A stretch of DNA of 64,000 nt from Arthrobacter sp. ISL-85 (GCF_018613675.1 NZ_JAGGPQ010000016.1:124001-188000), one strand, 5' to 3'; counted from the first letter of the stretch, positions 7,888-17,284 are shown. The notes: generated from the sequence alone by a model not told the origin. Numbers and translations: made by a program.

Positions 7888-8178
7888 TCAGCCGTTCATG
7901 GGCCCTTCGGCCCGGAGCTTCCCTGCACCCGGTCCCTCCACGTGCACGGTGCAGCGGACCACCAGCTGGCCGGGAGCGTTGTCCAGCTCCACCAGGGAAT
8001 CGTCCGCACTGAGGACGGTGAACACCTCCGAGCCCGCTACAACGTCAACGCCCTTGGCCTTGGCCGTTTCCCGCGCGTTCCCCAGCGCTTCCCGCTGCAG
8101 CCCGTTCACATAGTCGCCGTCACTTTCACGGGCGGGGTCCCCGAAGGCCCAGCCGAACAATGTCCCTGTGTTTCCCAT
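7888..8178 (-). CDS. Small conserved hypothetical protein
   Basis: A 96-residue cytoplasmic protein beginning MGNTGTLFGWAFGDP. The frame is open further upstream, but that extension is arginine/alanine-rich and overlaps the promoter region of the divergent gene, so the Met at 8178 is the sensible start. The second half reads as a beta-sandwich-like stretch (AGSEVFTVLSADDSLVELD, LVVRCTVHVEGPG). I do not recognise a family. It lies immediately upstream of the DUF1206 gene and is probably expressed with it. Confidence 0.6.
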   Translation of the reverse strand: MGNTGTLFGWAFGDPARESDGDYVNGLQREALGNARETAKAKGVDVVAGSEVFTVLSADDSLVELDNAPGQLVVRCTVHVEGPGAGKLRAEGPMNG

Positions 8179-8230
8179 GGCGACGATATTACGCGGTTGG
8201 CTCTGTCCGGGACGGGCTTTCGCATTATTA

Positions 8231-8244
8231 GTAAGTGTGCTTAC
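8231..8244. promoter_or_regulatory. Short palindrome in divergent promoter region
   Basis: GTAAG-TGTG-CTTAC is a perfect 5-bp inverted repeat inside an AT-rich island (starting ATTATTAGTAAG) between divergent genes at 8178 and 8336. The position and base composition suit a promoter with an operator. The binding protein is unknown. Confidence 0.3.
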
Positions 8245-8335
8245 CATGGGCGCACCATACCTCGATGGAAGACGGCACGTGAAGTCCGCAGCCGCGGCAG
8301 CCCGGAAGCAGTTCACAACGTTAGGAATGCACATC

Positions 8336-8875
8336 ATGGCAGGAAATCTCATTGCCCGTTCAGTTCACGACCTGACGGCAGCAGCATGGTTTGGTGGATC
8401 CTTGATGGGCGCCATCGGCCTCAATGGGGCGGCGGCCCAGGCTAAGGACCCGGCCGAGCGCACCCGGCTTTCCAGTGCCGGATGGATGAAGTGGGCACCG
8501 TTCCAGACCGCAGCATTCGCCTCCCACCTGGTGGCGGACCTCGCCATTGCCTGGGAGAACAAGGGCCGCATCGCCAAGCAGGAGGGTGTGGCACGCGACA
8601 CCGTCATCAAGACGGCCGTGACGGTAGCGGGCGCCGCGGTGACCCTGTACTCGGGCATCCTGGGCAAGAAGGTGGAGAAGCTGGCCGGTGAGGGCGCCGA
8701 AGGTGCAACCGAGCCGCACGGTGCTGCGTCGGACGAGCTGAAGTCAGCCCAGCAGCAGCTCAGGCTCCTGCAGTGGGCCATCCCCGGCTTCGCGGCCCTG
8801 GTGATCATCCTTGGCGCCAAGCACGGCGAGATGCAGCGCCCCAAGAACGTATTTGCGGGCCTGCGCCGCGACTAG
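8336..8875 (+). CDS. Conserved hypothetical membrane-associated protein
   Basis: A 179-residue protein with three moderately hydrophobic helices: ARSVHDLTAAAWFGGSLMGAIG at the start, AVTVAGAAVTLYSGILG in the middle and WAIPGFAALVIILGA near the end. An Ala/Gly/Glu-rich loop precedes the last. The start at MAGNLIARS is preceded by TTAGGAATG at acceptable distance; another Met is three codons upstream and the frame is open to 8168. The size and the early His-Asp pair are common in an uncharacterised actinobacterial family. I assign no function. No partner gene is evident, since the next feature is an intergenic repeat. Confidence 0.6.
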   Translation: MAGNLIARSVHDLTAAAWFGGSLMGAIGLNGAAAQAKDPAERTRLSSAGWMKWAPFQTAAFASHLVADLAIAWENKGRIAKQEGVARDTVIKTAVTVAGAAVTLYSGILGKKVEKLAGEGAEGATEPHGAASDELKSAQQQLRLLQWAIPGFAALVIILGAKHGEMQRPKNVFAGLRRD

Positions 8876-8964
8876 CACCACTGGTCTCATAGAGCGGACG
8901 ACGGCGGCCCGGCACCCAGGTACCGGGCCGCTGCCATGCGCCGCGCATCTTCCGGCGGGAAGCG

Positions 8965-9068
8965 CAGGTCCGTTTTCGCGGCGCACATTCCCCTGCGCGG
9001 CGCACATTCCCCTGCGCACCCGATATTTCGCGTGCGCCCGGTAACCCGCGCGTCGAAAAGCGAAGGCG
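8965..9068. repeat. Dispersed palindromic intergenic repeat, copy A (degenerate)
   Basis: The 226-bp gap between 8875 and 9102 carries a copy of a repeat also found at 40024-40170 and 43815-43937. Shared pieces are the core CCCGATATTTCG.GTGCGCC (from 9019) and a CGCGTCGAAAA end (from about 9050). Copy A additionally contains a perfect 19-bp tandem duplication at 8978-8996 and 8997-9015 (GCGGCGCACATTCCCCTGC). No protein is encoded. Confidence 0.6.
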
Positions 9069-9101
9069 TCAGCAGCCGGAGGCCGCAGCAGCCCGGCGTG
9101 G

Positions 9102-9782
9102 CTACTCCGCCAGCCACTCCGCGCATGAGTTCAGGTTCCGGTTAACGGTGGCCACCGCGGCCTCCTGGTCCCGCCGTTCGATGGCGTCAAGCAGGGTTTC
9201 GTGGCCGTCCCGGGGGAGCCCGTTGAAGCCGGGCCGGCGCTGTTGCTTGAGCAGGTCCTGGTGGAACGCGGTCCCAAAGCTGGCGTAGAGCTCGTGCAGC
9301 AGCGGATTGCCGGATGCCCGGGCGATCCCCTCGTGGAAGCTCCAGTCAGCGTCGGCCCAGGCCTCGACGTCCCCCCTGTTCCAGGCCGCGTCCCGGGTGG
9401 CGAGGAGGGCGCGCAGGGAGGCGACGTCGGGCTTGGTTGCGTTGCGCGCGGCCAGCCTGGCGGCCTGCGTGTCCAGGCCCAGCCGGACCTCCAGGATGTG
9501 CTGCTCGGTGTGGTCCTGGTACATGCGGCGCGCGGCGCCGGACATTTCGCTCGTGGCCCGCACGTAGGTGCCGTCCCCGCGCCGGACCTCCAGCATCCCG
9601 CCGTGGGCAAGGGCTTTGACCGCTTCGCGGAGGGTGCCCCGGGAAACGCCCAGCGTCGCCATGAGCTCAGGTTCGGAGGGGATGCGCTGGTTCAGTGGCC
9701 ACTCGCCGGAGTGGACCATCTCCCGCAGCTTGCCCGTGACTTCGGCGGCGAGCGGCGGACGGACGGAAGCGCTCAGGGTCAT
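9102..9782 (-). CDS. FadR-subfamily GntR transcriptional regulator
   Basis: A 226-residue one-component regulator. Residues about 8-75 form a GntR winged helix (IPSEPELMATLGVSRGTLREAVKAL, then GMLEVRRGDGTYVRA). Residues about 95-220 form an all-helical FCD ligand-binding domain with the usual charged and histidine positions (DWSFHEGIARASGN; RDGHETLLDAIERRDQEAA). FCD regulators generally respond to small carboxylates, often with bound metal. The gene begins 3 bp after the stop of the MFS transporter gene on the same strand, so the two form an operon. It probably controls that transporter; the effector is unknown. Confidence 0.88.
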   Translation of the reverse strand: MTLSASVRPPLAAEVTGKLREMVHSGEWPLNQRIPSEPELMATLGVSRGTLREAVKALAHGGMLEVRRGDGTYVRATSEMSGAARRMYQDHTEQHILEVRLGLDTQAARLAARNATKPDVASLRALLATRDAAWNRGDVEAWADADWSFHEGIARASGNPLLHELYASFGTAFHQDLLKQQRRPGFNGLPRDGHETLLDAIERRDQEAAVATVNRNLNSCAEWLAE

Positions 9783-9785
9783 GGA

Positions 9786-11060
9786 TTACTTCCCTCCCGC
9801 AGTTTTTCCGGACATCGCGGGCCCGGTGACCAGGTGGGACACCACGATCTGGACCAGGGCGAGGGCCAGCAGCAGTACCAGCGGCAGTGACCAGCCGCCG
9901 GTGGCGCTGTGCAGCAGGCCCATGCCGAACGGGCCCGCGGTGGCCAGCAGGTAACCGGAGGACTGGGCCAGGGTGGACAGGGCGGTGGTGCCGGCGGTGC
10001 TGGTTCCGCTCCGGCTGATCATCACCATCACCAGCGGGAAGATGCCAAGGCCAAAGCCCAGCAGGACAGCCGGAATGACTGCCAGTCCCACGGGGAGGAC
10101 CAGCAGCGCCGCGATCCCGGCCGCCATGGTGATGCTCACCAGGTAGAACGCGGGACGCAGCATGCCCGGCCGGGCGCCGATGGCAATCAGCACCATGCCC
10201 GCGGGGACGGAGACCAGCTGCATGAGGCCGAACATCAGCCCGCTGTCCGAGGCACTCAGCCCCATGGTGGTGAGCATGTAGGGGAACCAGCTCAGGAGGG
10301 CGTAGGCCAACAGGGCCTGCAGGGTGAAGATCGCAGTGAGGAGCTGTCCCTTGCGGGTCCGCAGCAACGGCCAGGGCGACACGTGGCCCGCCCTGGTCTG
10401 GAGGGTGTTGCGGTGGGCGTGCAGGGCCACGGGCAGGAAGCCCAGGAACGCAGCGACGGCCGCTATGCCCACGGCACCCACTGCGGCGGACGGGGAACCC
10501 AGGGCGTGTGCCAGCGGTACCACCGCGACGGAGGTCAGGGTTCCGCCGGTGGTCATGGTCACCGTGTAGACGGCGGTCATCAGCGATGTGCGGGCGGCGA
10601 AGTACTCGCGGATGAAGGAGGGCATGGCCACGTTGCAGATGGCCAGCCCGGACATACCCACCACGCTGCCCGCCACCAGCATGCCGGTGGCGGGAATGCC
10701 GCGCAGCAGGAGGCCGCCGGCCAGCAGCGCCAGTGACAGCAGGATGGCTTTCTCCACGCCGAGCCTGCCGGTCAGCCAGGAGGTGGCCGCACCTGCCACG
10801 GCGAAACAAAGCGTGGGGATGGACGGGATGATCGCCGCCACCAGCACCCCGTAGCCCAACACCGCCTGCAGGTCATGCAGCAGCGCGGACGCACCGGTGA
10901 TGCCGGCCCGCAGGTTCAGCCCGATCAGCACCAGCGCAATGACGCCGAAGACGACGGCGGAGCGTGGCCGGCCGGGGGCCGCGCCAGCTGCCGGGGCAGT
11001 GGCCACCGTGGAGGGCGCCTGGGTAGTTGCGGGCGCGGAAGCAGGAGGAATTGCGGGCAT
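9786..11060 (-). CDS. MFS transporter, CynX/NimT-like
   Basis: A 424-residue 12-segment major facilitator. After an Ala/Pro/Thr-rich N-terminus of about 30 residues the first helix carries the LRAGITGASALL motif typical of the cyanate-permease (CynX/YycB) family, where the Arg-containing first helix is conserved. The start at 11060 has GGAAGG just upstream on the minus strand. The frame is open far beyond this, but the extra sequence is antisense to the CYTH-CHAD gene. The FadR-type gene follows 3 bp downstream, so substrate and effector may be related. Substrate is unknown. Confidence 0.85.
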   Translation of the reverse strand: MPAIPPASAPATTQAPSTVATAPAAGAAPGRPRSAVVFGVIALVLIGLNLRAGITGASALLHDLQAVLGYGVLVAAIIPSIPTLCFAVAGAATSWLTGRLGVEKAILLSLALLAGGLLLRGIPATGMLVAGSVVGMSGLAICNVAMPSFIREYFAARTSLMTAVYTVTMTTGGTLTSVAVVPLAHALGSPSAAVGAVGIAAVAAFLGFLPVALHAHRNTLQTRAGHVSPWPLLRTRKGQLLTAIFTLQALLAYALLSWFPYMLTTMGLSASDSGLMFGLMQLVSVPAGMVLIAIGARPGMLRPAFYLVSITMAAGIAALLVLPVGLAVIPAVLLGFGLGIFPLVMVMISRSGTSTAGTTALSTLAQSSGYLLATAGPFGMGLLHSATGGWSLPLVLLLALALVQIVVSHLVTGPAMSGKTAGGK

Positions 11061-11079
11061 ACCTTCCACCGTAAAGGTT

Positions 11080-11094
11080 AGACGTTTGATGTCT
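11080..11094. promoter_or_regulatory. Candidate operator upstream of the MFS-GntR operon
   Basis: AGAC-GTTTGAT-GTCT is a short inverted repeat 20-34 bp upstream of the MFS start. FadR-type regulators usually bind short palindromes close to their own operon promoters, so this is a reasonable autoregulatory site. Only 4 bp per arm match, so it is weak evidence. Confidence 0.3.
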
Positions 11095-11195
11095 GCGCTT
11101 TTGTGGCCAACCTCTCGGTGTTGCCGCTGCCTGCAATAGACTGCCAACAGACTGTCGAAGGCCCGGTGCTGACCGGGCGGTGCGGAAGGACGGCT

Positions 11196-12791
11196 GTGGA
11201 GGCTTCCCGGGGATTCGAGATTGAGAAGAAATACGACGTCGACGCCGGCGCCGTCGTGCCGGCCCTGGAACAGGCCGCGGGAGTGGCCCGGATAGGCAAG
11301 CCCCATACGGACCTGCTCGAGGCGGTGTACTTCGATACCCCCAGCCATGCCCTGGCCGCACGCCGCGTCACGCTCCGCCGCCGCACCGGCGGGAAGGACG
11401 CGGGATGGCACCTTAAGCTGCCGCCCCAGGCTGCAAGGGATTCGGGGGACGGTCCACATCAGCGGACGGAACTGCACGCCCCCCTCGGCCGGCCCGACGT
11501 CGTCCCGGACGCCCTGCTGACCCACCTTTACGCCTACCTCCGGGGTGCTGTCCCTGTGCCGGTGGTGCGCCTGGACACCCGGCGCACCACGTACCCCTTG
11601 TACGGTGACGAGGGCGTCCACCTCGCCGACCTCGCCGATGACCAGGTAACCGCCGAAGGGCTCGAGGACGGGGACAAAACCACCCGGCGGCAATGGCGCG
11701 AATGGGAGCTGGAACTGGTGCACGGGGAGCCGGGCCTCTTCGCTCCCGTGGAGGAACTGCTCTTCGCCGCGGGCGCCCGGCCGGCCGGCCACGCCTCCAA
11801 GCTGGCCCGTGCCCTGGGCACCGACACGAAGGCCGGGAAGCGGGCCGCCGCCGGCGAGGAGCCCGCCGATGCTGGCGGCTCCGAAAAGAGCCCCGCCCTC
11901 CTGGCCGGAAAGCGCGCCCCGGCCGCCGCCGTCGTCACCGTCTACGTAGCCGCGCAGATCGACGAGGTCCTTGCCAATGACGCCGCTGTCCGGGGGGAGG
12001 AACCCGAAGCGGTGCACACCATGCGCTCCGCCGTACGCCGCATCCGCTCCGTCCTCGCAGCGTACGCCAAGCTCTACCGGGCATCTCCGGTGCGCAGGCT
12101 GCGGAGTGAGCTGAAGTGGCTGGGCCAGCTGCTCGGCCAGCCGCGGGACGCCGAGGTCCTCCGCGCGCAGCTCCATGAACAGCTGGGCAGACTGCAGCCC
12201 TCGGACGGAATTGCCGGTGCCACGGCGACGGTGGAACAGCGCACCGGCGGGGACTACGACGCCGCGTACCGCCTCCTGCAGGAAGCCCTGGGATCAAACC
12301 GCTACTTCCGGCTCTTGGACAAGCTCGAGGATTTCCGTGACAACCCGCCCGTCCGCGCCGATTCGGTGGCGCCGGGACGGCGGACGTCCGCGAAAGCAGT
12401 GGACAAAGCCGCCAAGCGCCTGCAGCGCTCACGCAAAGCTGCCAAGCGAGCACGCCGTGGCAGGGAACAGGAACTCGCCCTCCACCGCGTCCGCAAGGAC
12501 GCGAAGCGGCTGCGGCATGTGGCTGAGTCAGCCGCGCTGGTGCACGGCAAGCGCGCGGGCAAGGTGGCCAAGGCCGCCCGCCGGCAGCAGAAGATCCTGG
12601 GCCAGTTCCAGGACGCCGTGGTGGCCCGCGACCTGCTGGCAGCCGTTGCTGCGGATTACGGTGAGCCCGCCACGGCAGGAATCTATGCGGAGCTGCTCAA
12701 GCAGCAGGAAGAGCGGATGCTGGCGGCCCGGGCCAGGCACCGGAAGGCATGGAAGAAGTCGCGCGACCTGTTGGGGCACGGCGTGATCTGA
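11196..12791 (+). CDS. CYTH and CHAD domain-containing protein
   Basis: A 531-residue cytoplasmic protein. Residues about 5-215 form a CYTH triphosphate-tunnel domain: the hallmark ExExK appears as FEIEKKYDV, followed by the arginine/lysine strands (RRVTLRRRTG, WHLKLP) that line a polyphosphate-binding tunnel. After an Ala-rich linker, residues about 240-530 form an all-helical, His/Lys/Arg-rich CHAD domain (AVHTMRSAVRRIRSVL; LHRVRKDAKRLRHVAE), known to bind inorganic polyphosphate. CYTH-CHAD proteins are linked to polyphosphate metabolism or granule association. The GTG at 11196 is preferred because GGAAGGA lies just upstream; the frame opens at 11103 but that extension lacks family character. 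Confidence 0.85.
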   Translation: MEASRGFEIEKKYDVDAGAVVPALEQAAGVARIGKPHTDLLEAVYFDTPSHALAARRVTLRRRTGGKDAGWHLKLPPQAARDSGDGPHQRTELHAPLGRPDVVPDALLTHLYAYLRGAVPVPVVRLDTRRTTYPLYGDEGVHLADLADDQVTAEGLEDGDKTTRRQWREWELELVHGEPGLFAPVEELLFAAGARPAGHASKLARALGTDTKAGKRAAAGEEPADAGGSEKSPALLAGKRAPAAAVVTVYVAAQIDEVLANDAAVRGEEPEAVHTMRSAVRRIRSVLAAYAKLYRASPVRRLRSELKWLGQLLGQPRDAEVLRAQLHEQLGRLQPSDGIAGATATVEQRTGGDYDAAYRLLQEALGSNRYFRLLDKLEDFRDNPPVRADSVAPGRRTSAKAVDKAAKRLQRSRKAAKRARRGREQELALHRVRKDAKRLRHVAESAALVHGKRAGKVAKAARRQQKILGQFQDAVVARDLLAAVAADYGEPATAGIYAELLKQQEERMLAARARHRKAWKKSRDLLGHGVI

Positions 12792-12825
12792 GGCTTTCCG
12801 CGCCGCTGGGGGCTACCTGCCCTGC

Positions 12826-14262
12826 CTACTTGCCCTGCCGCGCGGACAACCGTGCCACCGCCAGCGCCAGCCAGAGCTGCACCCGGTCCCCGGTGACGGC
12901 AGGGTCATAACCGGTCAGCTCGGTGATTTGGGCCAGCCGGTACCGGACAGTGTTGCGGTGCAGGGTGAGTTCCTCCGCCACCGCGGCCACCGAGCCGTTG
13001 TTGTTCAGGTAGCTCTCCAGTGTGGCCATCAGCTCCGACCCGTGCGCGGCATCGAAGGAACGCAGGGGATTCAGCGACTCTTGGGCCATGTCCGCCAGCG
13101 GGACGTCCTCGCTGGCCAGCAACAGCGAGGTCAGGCTCAGCCGCTCCGGCTCATTGACGGGCAGCCCATGGCTGGCGGCGTCGCGGGCCTCGAAGTAGCT
13201 CCAGCGAAGGCCGTTCGGCTTGGTGTAGGCCCCGCCGATGCCGATCGTGGCATGGATGCCGGCCTCGGCCAGGTGGTCGCTCAGCTTCCGTGCCACTGCC
13301 GGCGCCGTCCCGCCGTCGTCAGTAATCACCAGCACCAGGTCCTTGCCCACGACGGCGGCAACGGCCTTTTCCAGGTCGTGCGGCACAGAGGTGCTCCCCA
13401 GGGCCTTGCCGTGCGCAGCCGAAACAGCCAGCAGCACCACACTCTTGCGGGTGCTGTTCACGCCCACGCCGGCCAACCGGCGCTGCGCCTCGCTCGTCTC
13501 CAGTGCGCCGTGGATCACGTCCTCCAGCACCTGGCCGCAAAGGGCGCGCTGGGCCTGCCGCTGCTTGACCATGTTGTTCAGCTCCACGCTGATCAGGTTC
13601 TGCGCGTAGCCGATGATTCCCGTGTCCTCGAACGGCTGGCGCACCCACAGCGTGCAGGCGTCGCGCCGTCCCGTGGGCACGGGATAGCTGGCCCAGGTAT
13701 CGGCCGACGGGTGGGCGCTGCCGCTGTTGAACAGCTGTGCCGTGAACTGGGTAAGCGCGACATCCGTGCGCAGCATGCCGCCCAGGTTCTTCAACAGCTC
13801 CGCCAGGCCGCCGCCGGTCAGCAGCGCCCGGGCCAGCACCTGGTGCCCGGCGATCAGCCGTTCCAGCTTGGCGTAGTGGTCCGCCGACTGGGCATCCGCC
13901 ACCAGCTTGGTGATGGCGATGAAGGGTGTTTCGTAGGGAACTTCCACCACGGGCAGCCCCCACCGGTTGGCCTCAGCCAGGAGGGCCGGCGGGACCGTCT
14001 CATGGGACAGCCCCACGCCGAACCCGATGCCCACCGCGCCTGCCCGCTGCACCTGCCGCACAAAGCGGCGCTGCTCAGGAGCGGAACGCAGGCGCAGCCC
14101 GGTGGTGAGCACCAGCTCCCCGCCGTTGAGGAACCGCTGCGGATCCTCCAGTTCCGTGACGGCGACCCAATTGATGTCCTGGTTCCAGGTAGTTTCCGCC
14201 ACCCCAGCCTTGGCCAGCTTGAGGGAGGAAACGCCCACCAGGGCAGCAAGGGAAATGGCCAT
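12826..14262 (-). CDS. PucR family transcriptional regulator
   Basis: A 478-residue regulator. The N-terminal PUCR domain (RFLNGGELVLTTGLRLR, about residues 40-60) is followed by a GGDEF-related central region. A C-terminal PucR-type helix-turn-helix (NNNGSVAAVAEELTLHRNTVRYRL) lies at about residues 415-445. PucR proteins usually activate purine, amine or GABA catabolism. The gene is divergent from gamma-aminobutyraldehyde dehydrogenase and GABA transaminase, separated by 168 bp, which points to control of that pathway. The intergenic stretch shows no clear palindrome to me, so I call no operator. Confidence 0.88.
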   Translation of the reverse strand: MAISLAALVGVSSLKLAKAGVAETTWNQDINWVAVTELEDPQRFLNGGELVLTTGLRLRSAPEQRRFVRQVQRAGAVGIGFGVGLSHETVPPALLAEANRWGLPVVEVPYETPFIAITKLVADAQSADHYAKLERLIAGHQVLARALLTGGGLAELLKNLGGMLRTDVALTQFTAQLFNSGSAHPSADTWASYPVPTGRRDACTLWVRQPFEDTGIIGYAQNLISVELNNMVKQRQAQRALCGQVLEDVIHGALETSEAQRRLAGVGVNSTRKSVVLLAVSAAHGKALGSTSVPHDLEKAVAAVVGKDLVLVITDDGGTAPAVARKLSDHLAEAGIHATIGIGGAYTKPNGLRWSYFEARDAASHGLPVNEPERLSLTSLLLASEDVPLADMAQESLNPLRSFDAAHGSELMATLESYLNNNGSVAAVAEELTLHRNTVRYRLAQITELTGYDPAVTGDRVQLWLALAVARLSARQGK

Positions 14263-14430
14263 GAAGCAAGGATAAACGTGAGCTGGGCAACCGCACTAAA
14301 CCCCTTGTGGAAGGGTGTGCAGGTGGCTATTCACCCCGATTGGGTGCTGGCATAGGCTCAAAGCAGTTAAATCCATCCGTCCCGGGTTCCGTCCGGCCGC
14401 CGATGGCCCTTACGAAAGAGGTTGCACACC

Positions 14431-15861
14431 GTGGTCCAAACCTTGCAGAACTTCATCAACGGGAAGTTTGTCACCCCTGCCGGCAGTACCGTGCTGGACG
14501 TGGTCAACCCCGCCAACGGAGAAGTGGTGGCGCAGGCCCCCGTTTCGGTGCAGGCCGATGTGGACGCTGCCATGGCGGCCGCCAAGGACGCCTTTCGGAC
14601 CTGGAAGCACGTCACCCCGGGCCAGCGCCAGCTGATGCTGCTCAAGCTCGCCGACGCTATTGAGGCCAACAGCGACGAACTGGTCGAAGCCCAGCACCGC
14701 AACACCGGCCAGGTCCGTTCCCTCATCGCCTCCGAGGAAGTTGCCGCCGGCGCCGACCAGCTGCGCTTCTTTGCCGGGGCCGCGCGCATTCTGGAGGGAA
14801 AGTCCGCCGGTGAGTACTTCGAGGGCCACACCTCCTACGTCCGCCGCGAACCCATCGGCGTGGTGGCCCAGGTTGCCCCGTGGAACTACCCGTTCCTGAT
14901 GGCCATCTGGAAGATCGGTCCCGCGCTCGCGGCCGGAAACACGGTGGTCCTCAAGCCCTCCGACACCACCCCTGAGTCCACCCTGGTCCTGGCCCGTTTG
15001 GCCGGCGAAATCCTGCCTGCCGGCGTCCTGAATGTGGTGCTGGGCACCGGCGAAACCGGCGCCATGATGGTGGAGCACAAGGTTCCCGGCCTGGTGTCCA
15101 TCACCGGCTCTGTCCGGGCCGGCATCGCCGTCGCCTCCGGCGCCGCCAAGGGCCTCAAGCGTGCCCACCTGGAGCTGGGCGGCAAGGCTCCCGCCATCGT
15201 CTTCGCGGACGCCGACATCAAGAAGAGCGCCGCGGCCATCGCCGAATTCGCGTTCTTCAACGCCGGCCAGGACTGCACCGCCATAACCCGGGTACTGGTG
15301 CAGGAATCCGTGCACGACGACGTCGTGGCCGCCATGGTGGAGCACACCAGGACCCTGCACACCGGCTCGCAGAACGACGAAGACAACTACTTCGGCCCGC
15401 TGAACAACGTGAACCACTTCAATGCCGTCACCTCCGTGGTGGAGAACCTGCCGGCGAACTGCCGGATCGAGACCGGCGGCCACCGTGCGGGGGAGAAGGG
15501 GTACTTCTTCGAACCCACCATCATCACCGGCGCCAAGCAGACCGACGACGTGGTCCAGAAGGAAACCTTCGGCCCCGTCATCACGGTCCAGAAGTTCAGC
15601 ACCGAAGAAGAAGCGGTGGCCCTGGCCAACGACGTGGACTACGCCCTGGCCTCCAGCGTCTGGACCACCAACCACGGCACCGCCATGCGGGTCAGCCGCG
15701 ACCTCGACTTCGGCGCCGTCTGGATCAACACCCACATCCTGCTCACCGCCGAAATGCCGCACGGCGGCTTCAAACAGTCCGGCTACGGCAAGGACCTCTC
15801 CATGTACGGCGTGGAGGACTACACACGCATCAAGCACGTCATGTCCGCCCTCGACTCCTAG
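14431..15861 (+). CDS. patD: Gamma-aminobutyraldehyde dehydrogenase
   Basis: A 476-residue NAD(P)-dependent aldehyde dehydrogenase that oxidises 4-aminobutanal, from putrescine, to GABA. Visible motifs are the cofactor region (APWNYPFLMAIWKIGPALAAGN), the catalytic glutamate block (LELGGKAPAIVF) and the catalytic cysteine in FNAGQDCTA. The GQDC form, rather than GQxCxxxSR, is characteristic of the PatD/YdcW subfamily. The GTG start at 14431 has GAAAGAGG 9 bp upstream; the TTG at 14422 is too close to it. It heads an operon with gabT, 34 bp downstream, and is divergent from the PucR regulator. Confidence 0.9.
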   Translation: MVQTLQNFINGKFVTPAGSTVLDVVNPANGEVVAQAPVSVQADVDAAMAAAKDAFRTWKHVTPGQRQLMLLKLADAIEANSDELVEAQHRNTGQVRSLIASEEVAAGADQLRFFAGAARILEGKSAGEYFEGHTSYVRREPIGVVAQVAPWNYPFLMAIWKIGPALAAGNTVVLKPSDTTPESTLVLARLAGEILPAGVLNVVLGTGETGAMMVEHKVPGLVSITGSVRAGIAVASGAAKGLKRAHLELGGKAPAIVFADADIKKSAAAIAEFAFFNAGQDCTAITRVLVQESVHDDVVAAMVEHTRTLHTGSQNDEDNYFGPLNNVNHFNAVTSVVENLPANCRIETGGHRAGEKGYFFEPTIITGAKQTDDVVQKETFGPVITVQKFSTEEEAVALANDVDYALASSVWTTNHGTAMRVSRDLDFGAVWINTHILLTAEMPHGGFKQSGYGKDLSMYGVEDYTRIKHVMSALDS

Positions 15862-15895
15862 TCCCCACCGGCGCCCCAACCAAGAAAGAAATTCC

Positions 15896-17266
15896 ATGAC
15901 CACCACCGCAGCAGACATCACCTACCGCCTGGAGCAGAAGCGCAACGTCCAGGCCGACTTCCCGGGCCCCAAATCCGTGGCACTGGCCGAACGCCGCAAG
16001 GCCGTGGTGGCCGCCGGCGTCGCCTCCAGCGTCCCGGTCTACGTTGCCGACGCCGACGGCGGCATCATCCACGACGTCGACGGCAATTCCTTCATCGACC
16101 TCGGCTCGGGCATCGCCGTGACCAGCGTGGGCGCCTCCGATCCCGCCGTCGTCGGTGCCGTGAAGGAAGCCGTGGAGCACTTCACCCACACCTGCTTCAT
16201 GGTCACGCCGTACGAAGGCTACGTGGCCGTTGCCGAGCAGCTGAACCGGCTCACCCCGGGCGACCACGAAAAGCGCACCGTCCTCTTCAACTCCGGTGCC
16301 GAGGCCGTGGAAAACGCCGTCAAGGTGGCCCGCCTGGCAACCGGCCGGGACGCCGTCGTCGCCTTTGACCATGCTTACCATGGCCGCACCAACCTGACCA
16401 TGGCGCTGACCGCCAAGGCCATGCCGTACAAGACCAACTTCGGCCCGTTCGCGCCCGAGGTCTACCGGATGCCCATGAGCTACCCGTACCGCGAGGAAAA
16501 CCCCGCCATCACGGGTGCCGAGGCAGCCAGGCGGGCCATCACCATGATCGAGAAGCAGATCGGCGGCGACCAGGTTGCCGCGATCATCATCGAACCCATC
16601 CAGGGTGAAGGCGGCTTCATCGTCCCGGCCGAGGGCTTCCTCCCGGCCCTGGCCGCATGGGCCAAGGACAAGGGCATCGTCTTCATCGCCGACGAAGTCC
16701 AGTCCGGCTTCTGCCGCACGGGCGAATGGTTCGCCGTCAACCACGAAGGTGTCATCCCGGACATCCTGACCATGGCCAAGGGCATCGCCGGCGGCATGCC
16801 GCTGTCCGCCATCACCGGCCGTGCCGACCTCCTGGACTCCGTACACCCCGGTGGCCTGGGCGGCACCTACGGCGGCAACCCGGTAGCGTGTGCAGCTGCG
16901 CTGGCCGCCATCGGCTCCATGGAGGAGTACGACCTGAACGGCCGGGCCCGCCACATCGAGTCCATCGCCATGGCACGCCTGCAGGAACTGCAGTCCGAGC
17001 TGGCCGCTGCCGGGACCGGCGTGATCGGCGACGTCCGCGGCCGTGGTGCCATGCTCGCCGTCGAACTTGTCCAGGCAGGTTCGAAGGAACCGAACCCGGA
17101 CCTGACCAAGGCTGTTGCCGCCGCCTGCCTCAAGGAGGGCGTCATCATCCTCACCTGCGGCACCTACGGCAACGTCATCCGCCTGCTGCCCCCGCTGGTC
17201 ATCACCGATGAACTCCTCGCGGACGGCCTGGAAGTCCTCGCCGCAGCCATCAAGGCCAACGCCTAA
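15896..17266 (+). CDS. gabT: 4-aminobutyrate--2-oxoglutarate transaminase
   Basis: A 456-residue PLP-dependent class III aminotransferase converting GABA and 2-oxoglutarate to succinate semialdehyde and glutamate. Conserved pieces include the phosphate-binding NSGAEAVENAVKVAR, the cofactor aspartate region (VFIADEVQSGFCRTG) and the Schiff-base lysine in TMAKGIAGGMPL. It follows the aldehyde dehydrogenase gene by 34 bp, so the two enzymes act in sequence: aminobutanal to GABA to succinate semialdehyde. No succinate semialdehyde dehydrogenase is present nearby. The frame extends upstream inside the dehydrogenase gene, but the Met at 15896 matches the family start. Confidence 0.93.
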   Translation: MTTTAADITYRLEQKRNVQADFPGPKSVALAERRKAVVAAGVASSVPVYVADADGGIIHDVDGNSFIDLGSGIAVTSVGASDPAVVGAVKEAVEHFTHTCFMVTPYEGYVAVAEQLNRLTPGDHEKRTVLFNSGAEAVENAVKVARLATGRDAVVAFDHAYHGRTNLTMALTAKAMPYKTNFGPFAPEVYRMPMSYPYREENPAITGAEAARRAITMIEKQIGGDQVAAIIIEPIQGEGGFIVPAEGFLPALAAWAKDKGIVFIADEVQSGFCRTGEWFAVNHEGVIPDILTMAKGIAGGMPLSAITGRADLLDSVHPGGLGGTYGGNPVACAAALAAIGSMEEYDLNGRARHIESIAMARLQELQSELAAAGTGVIGDVRGRGAMLAVELVQAGSKEPNPDLTKAVAAACLKEGVIILTCGTYGNVIRLLPPLVITDELLADGLEVLAAAIKANA

Positions 17267-17284
17267 GAGCTGCAAAGCCGGTCC

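Noticed and set aside
11061..12176. N-terminal extension of the CynX-like transporter up to 796 residues
   Set aside because: The extra 372 codons are antisense to the CYTH-CHAD gene. A good ribosome site and the family start are at 11060.
15422..15895. N-terminal fusion of an extra domain to GabT
   Set aside because: The in-frame upstream stretch is a shifted reading of the patD gene (Ser/Thr/Pro-rich). The family start is at 15896.
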